Assembly (NCBI GenBank): GCA_023436765.1 | Contig: JAEZHX010000208.1 | Coordinates: 1 to 7,875, forward strand | Source: Bacillota bacterium | GTDB taxonomy: Bacteria > Bacillota > Clostridia > Lachnospirales > Lachnospiraceae | DNA: 7,875 nt | Direction of reading: 5' to 3' | In this document: in pieces, positions 6,079 through 7,875 of the stretch | How the letters are laid out: each line of letters opens with the position of its first letter | Position numbering within the stretch: the first letter of the stretch is position 1 | Position numbers and translations under genes: made by a program | Notes under the pieces: generated by a model | Told to the model about the DNA's origin: nothing | Database searches by the model: none | The model's input: the letters and a program-made list of their open reading frames with translations, nothing else

Positions 6079-6492
6079 ATGTGGATTTTTTATGCGTTAA
6101 TGTCAGCTGTATTTGCTGCATTAGTATCAATTCTTGCGAAGATAGGTATTAGGAATATTAATTCCAACCTGGCCACGGCGATCAGAACAGTCGTTGTCCT
6201 TATTATGGCATGGGGAATCGTGTTTATAACCGGTAAACAGAAAGAACTCTCCACCCTGACGGATAAAAATTGGAGGTTCTTAATCTATTCAGGGCTGGCG
6301 ACAGGTGCCTCCTGGCTGTTTTATTTCAGGGCACTGCAGTTGGGGGAAGCCTCTAAGGTGGTACCTATCGATAAGCTGAGTGTTGTCATTACGATGATTA
6401 TGGCATTTGTCTTCCTGGGAGAAGCCTTCACGGTTAAAACAGCGATCGGAGGAATATTAATCGCTGCAGGAACTTTGGTTTTAGTTTTGTAG
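6079..6492 (+). CDS. half-size EamA/DMT-superfamily membrane protein
   Basis: A 137-aa inner-membrane protein with one EamA domain and about five hydrophobic helices, at roughly 2-22, 33-51, 66-86, 98-115 and 119-137. EamA marks include the start WIFYALMSAVFAALVSILAK, the block ASWLFYFRALQLGEASKVVPIDKLS, and FLGE (112-115) before the last helix. Full-length DMT transporters carry two such domains in ~300 aa; single-domain forms of ~140 aa are a known group and are thought to pair as dimers. The substrate is unknown. The start ATG 6079 has GGGAGG at 6066-6071 with 7-nt spacing. A longer frame from a TTG at 6016 lacks a ribosome site and would add a polar, unconserved-looking head, so it is rejected. 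It has its own promoter and is not part of the leu operon. Confidence 0.88.
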   Translation: MWIFYALMSAVFAALVSILAKIGIRNINSNLATAIRTVVVLIMAWGIVFITGKQKELSTLTDKNWRFLIYSGLATGASWLFYFRALQLGEASKVVPIDKLSVVITMIMAFVFLGEAFTVKTAIGGILIAAGTLVLVL

Positions 6493-6609
6493 GATGCTTC
6501 AGAGTAATTTAAAGTTAGCTGCTGTGTATTATATAAGGTAGATATGGAACCTTTTTATCTCTAGAATCATAAGTTGAAATAGAACTTAGAGTTAGGGATG
6601 ATATTCAAT

Positions 6610-7374
6610 ATGAGTGGAACGATAAGATATACAATCCGGCCATATGATACCATATGGATGCTGGCGCAGGTCTTCAATACAACGGTTGATTCAGTGATGG
6701 AATTAAATCCGGGAATAGACCCCAGAAACCTCCAGGTTGGGCAGGTAATCACATTAATGCCGGGATATCAATATTATGCACCATACAACGGGAACACCGA
6801 TAATACCATGGATGGTTTCGATGATGAGTTTGATATGGACATAGATGATATGATGTACGATTTAATGAATTACTTCCGCATGTTGTGGGAACAGCATGTC
6901 ACCTGGACCAGATTAGCGGTTATGGCAATCATCCATGAGCTTCCTGAGACGGATCTGATTATTCAGAGGCTTCTCAGAAGCCCCGTGGATTTTGGTAATG
7001 CTTTAAGGGCCTTTTATGGTGATGAGGTTGCACAGGAGTTCCAGGAGCTGTTTACAAGCCATCTTACGATAGCTGCTGAGCTGGTGCAGGCAGCTAAAGC
7101 AGGAAACACGGAAGCAGCAGCTGATGCAGAGCGAAGATGGTACGAGAATGCAAGCCAGATCGCAGAATTCTTAGGAAGTATTAACCCTAATTGGAGCGCT
7201 GAGGATTGGAATGCCATGCTGAATGAACACCTTGAGTTGTTACAGGCAAATGTCATGAGTATGATCGAAGGAAATTATGAGGAAAGCATCAACGGTTATG
7301 ATGATATTGAAGCCCAGGCTCTTGAAATGGCTGACATGATGGCTGAGGGCATCTCAAAGCAATTTCCTGCATGA
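6610..7374 (+). CDS. LysM protein with three-repeat helical domain
   Basis: A 254-aa protein with no signal peptide. An N-terminal LysM domain (about 6-51: YTIRPYDTIWMLAQVFNTT, ELNPGIDP, LQVGQVI) would bind N-acetylglucosamine polymers such as peptidoglycan. A very acidic linker (about 69-82) follows. Residues 91-254 are predicted all-helical and form three related units of 55-56 residues, each opening with a His: H96 (WEQHVTW), H151 (FTSHLTI) and H207 (LNEHLEL). Units 2 and 3 also share GN-x-E (165-168, 221-224). Similar LysM-plus-helical proteins are, from memory, found in spore-forming Firmicutes without known function. LysM proteins lacking a signal peptide often act in spore coat or cortex assembly, but that is inference. 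ATG 6610 is preferred over ATG 6598, which directly abuts the only AGGG. Its last codons form one arm of the downstream hairpin repeat. Confidence 0.8.
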   Translation: MSGTIRYTIRPYDTIWMLAQVFNTTVDSVMELNPGIDPRNLQVGQVITLMPGYQYYAPYNGNTDNTMDGFDDEFDMDIDDMMYDLMNYFRMLWEQHVTWTRLAVMAIIHELPETDLIIQRLLRSPVDFGNALRAFYGDEVAQEFQELFTSHLTIAAELVQAAKAGNTEAAADAERRWYENASQIAEFLGSINPNWSAEDWNAMLNEHLELLQANVMSMIEGNYEESINGYDDIEAQALEMADMMAEGISKQFPA

Positions 7375-7480
7375 AACCAGATTCTATCTTTAGTTAAATT
7401 ACTAGCAGGAAATTGCTTTGCAGTTATCCTGCATAAGACCAGCTTCTATCTTTAGTTAAATTACTAGCAGGAAACTGCTT
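7355..7480. repeat. two tandem 62-bp hairpin repeats
   Basis: Copies at 7365-7418 and 7427-7480 are near identical, 62 bp apart. Copy 1 forms a perfect 16-bp inverted repeat: 7355-7370 with 7405-7420, where GCAATTTCCTGC meets GCAGGAAATTGC. Copy 2 forms GCAGTT-a-TCCTGC (7420-7432) with GCAGGAAACTGC (7467-7478), with one bulged A. The 34-nt loops (7371-7404 and 7433-7466) differ at only three positions. An A-T pair in copy 1 is a G-C pair in copy 2, a compensatory change. The first left arm encodes the end of the LysM protein (KQFPA). No T-run follows either hairpin. This could be a duplicated structured RNA or a palindromic repeat family. Confidence 0.8.
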
Positions 7481-7630
7481 AAGGCTGCTTTCAACCTAAC
7501 TTAAAACATATCATACAGTTCATAGCTATATAATTAAAATGCAGCTAATTATCTGTTGGAACAAAACAATAATCTTACGGCTTGTATGTCTTCCCTCAAA
7601 AGACATCCGCTAAGGAGAAATAATTGGACA

Positions 7631-7673
7631 AAAGCAAAGAACTACCCTCTAAGCGGGTAGTTCTTTGCTTTTT
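7631..7673 (+). terminator. strong Rho-independent terminator
   Basis: A perfect 17-bp stem, AAAGCAAAGAACTACCC (7631-7647) with GGGTAGTTCTTTGCTTT (7655-7671), encloses a 7-nt loop. The T-run at 7669-7673 is the tail. It ends either the LysM-gene transcript, which would then carry a 300-nt structured 3' end, or a separate small RNA from the preceding gap. The A-rich left side gives some activity on the minus strand too. Confidence 0.9.
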
Positions 7674-7711
7674 CACAAAGCCTGCTTGGTTCTATAGAAT
7701 TACATGAACCA

Positions 7712-7746
7712 TTCACAGATTTAATAATAAAATGATAATAAAATGA
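7712..7746 (+). promoter_or_regulatory. candidate promoter with 11-bp tandem repeat, DUF2935 gene
   Basis: A -35-like TTCACA (7712-7717, five of six) is followed after 16 nt by GATAAT (7734-7739, five of six). The -10 lies across a direct tandem repeat of TAATAAAATGA (7725-7735 and 7736-7746). It would give a leader of about 25 nt to the ATG at 7770. Confidence 0.4.
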
Positions 7747-7769
7747 CAAAAAATATAAGGAGTGTAATT

Positions 7770-7875
7770 ATGCTGTCAAGAAGAGATTTTATACGCCAAT
7801 CTCTGGAGACACATCTGTTTTTTGCAAGAATCATGAAGGAACATTCATTTTTCCTGCAGATAAGCTTTACCCCCA
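7770..7875 (+). CDS. DUF2935-family protein, N-terminal fragment
   Basis: The frame opens at ATG 7770, 7 nt after AAGGAG (7757-7762), and runs off the window after 35 codons. The start MLSRRDFIRQSLETHLFFARI followed by MKEHSFFLQISFTP matches, from memory, the N-terminus of DUF2935 proteins of Bacilli and Clostridia. These are ~260-aa, all-helical, ferritin-like/hemerythrin-like four-helix proteins with conserved Glu and His residues (here E13, H15, E24, H25) thought to bind metal. Function is unknown for the family. The upstream terminator isolates it from the LysM gene. Confidence 0.75.
   Translation, partial: MLSRRDFIRQSLETHLFFARIMKEHSFFLQISFTP

Larger units (their letters stand above)
7375..7769. 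other. 395-bp gene-free region, contents
   Basis: Between the LysM gene and the DUF2935 gene lie, in order: the tandem hairpin repeats (to 7480); an AT-rich stretch with an ATAATTA/TAATTAT dyad (7530-7536, 7546-7552) and an isolated TATAAT at 7529-7534 with no good -35; a small hairpin ATGTCTT/AAGACAT (7586-7592 with 7600-7606); a strong terminator (7631-7673); a TGGTTC/GAACCA dyad (7687-7692, 7706-7711); and the DUF2935 promoter region. I found no convincing protein-coding frame: a TTG frame at 7624 behind AAGGAG runs through the terminator hairpin and is probably chance. Confidence 0.6.

Noticed and set aside
7624..7707. Short TTG-started frame behind AAGGAG
   Set aside because: It reads through a perfect 17-bp terminator stem with a T tail and has a non-ATG start, so coding is unlikely.

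Overview
The window looks like chromosomal DNA from a Clostridia-class Firmicute, most likely a Lachnospiraceae-type anaerobe. This is inferred from strong AGGAGG-type ribosome binding sites, extended -10 (TGn) promoters, the short clostridial/archaeal-type LeuC, and the pairing of a LysM protein with a DUF2935 protein. No plasmid, phage or CRISPR signature is visible. The only sign of mobility is a ~100-bp imperfect palindrome with IS3-like ends.

Layout: (1) 1-1736 holds mutY (adenine DNA glycosylase) followed, behind its own likely promoter, by a small SH3b-domain lipoprotein. (2) 1769-5792 is the leucine locus. A LysR-type regulator on the minus strand diverges from a leuB-leuC-leuD operon. 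These encode 3-isopropylmalate dehydrogenase and the two isopropylmalate isomerase subunits; leuA is not present here. The two divergent promoters overlap almost completely inside a 19-bp dyad. The leu transcript begins with a ~160-nt leader containing a long nested stem structure that I cannot assign to a known riboswitch class. (3) 5793-6492 has the IS3-like palindrome, a promoter with a perfect TATAAT, a small leader hairpin, and a half-size EamA (DMT superfamily) membrane protein. (4) 6610-7875 has a LysM protein with three helical repeats, a 395-bp gene-free stretch with two tandem hairpin repeats and a very strong Rho-independent terminator, and the first 35 codons of a DUF2935 protein that runs off the window.

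Functionally, LeuC+LeuD isomerise 2-isopropylmalate to 3-isopropylmalate, and LeuB oxidises that to the precursor of 2-oxoisocaproate, the keto acid of leucine. The LysR protein is the obvious candidate regulator of the operon by position. The other genes (DNA repair, cell-surface lipoprotein, transporter, LysM/DUF2935 proteins) are independent units. The best candidates for something undescribed are the leuB leader RNA (2760-2864), the tandem hairpins at 7355-7480 with a compensatory base-pair change, and the three-fold His-containing repeat domain of the LysM protein.
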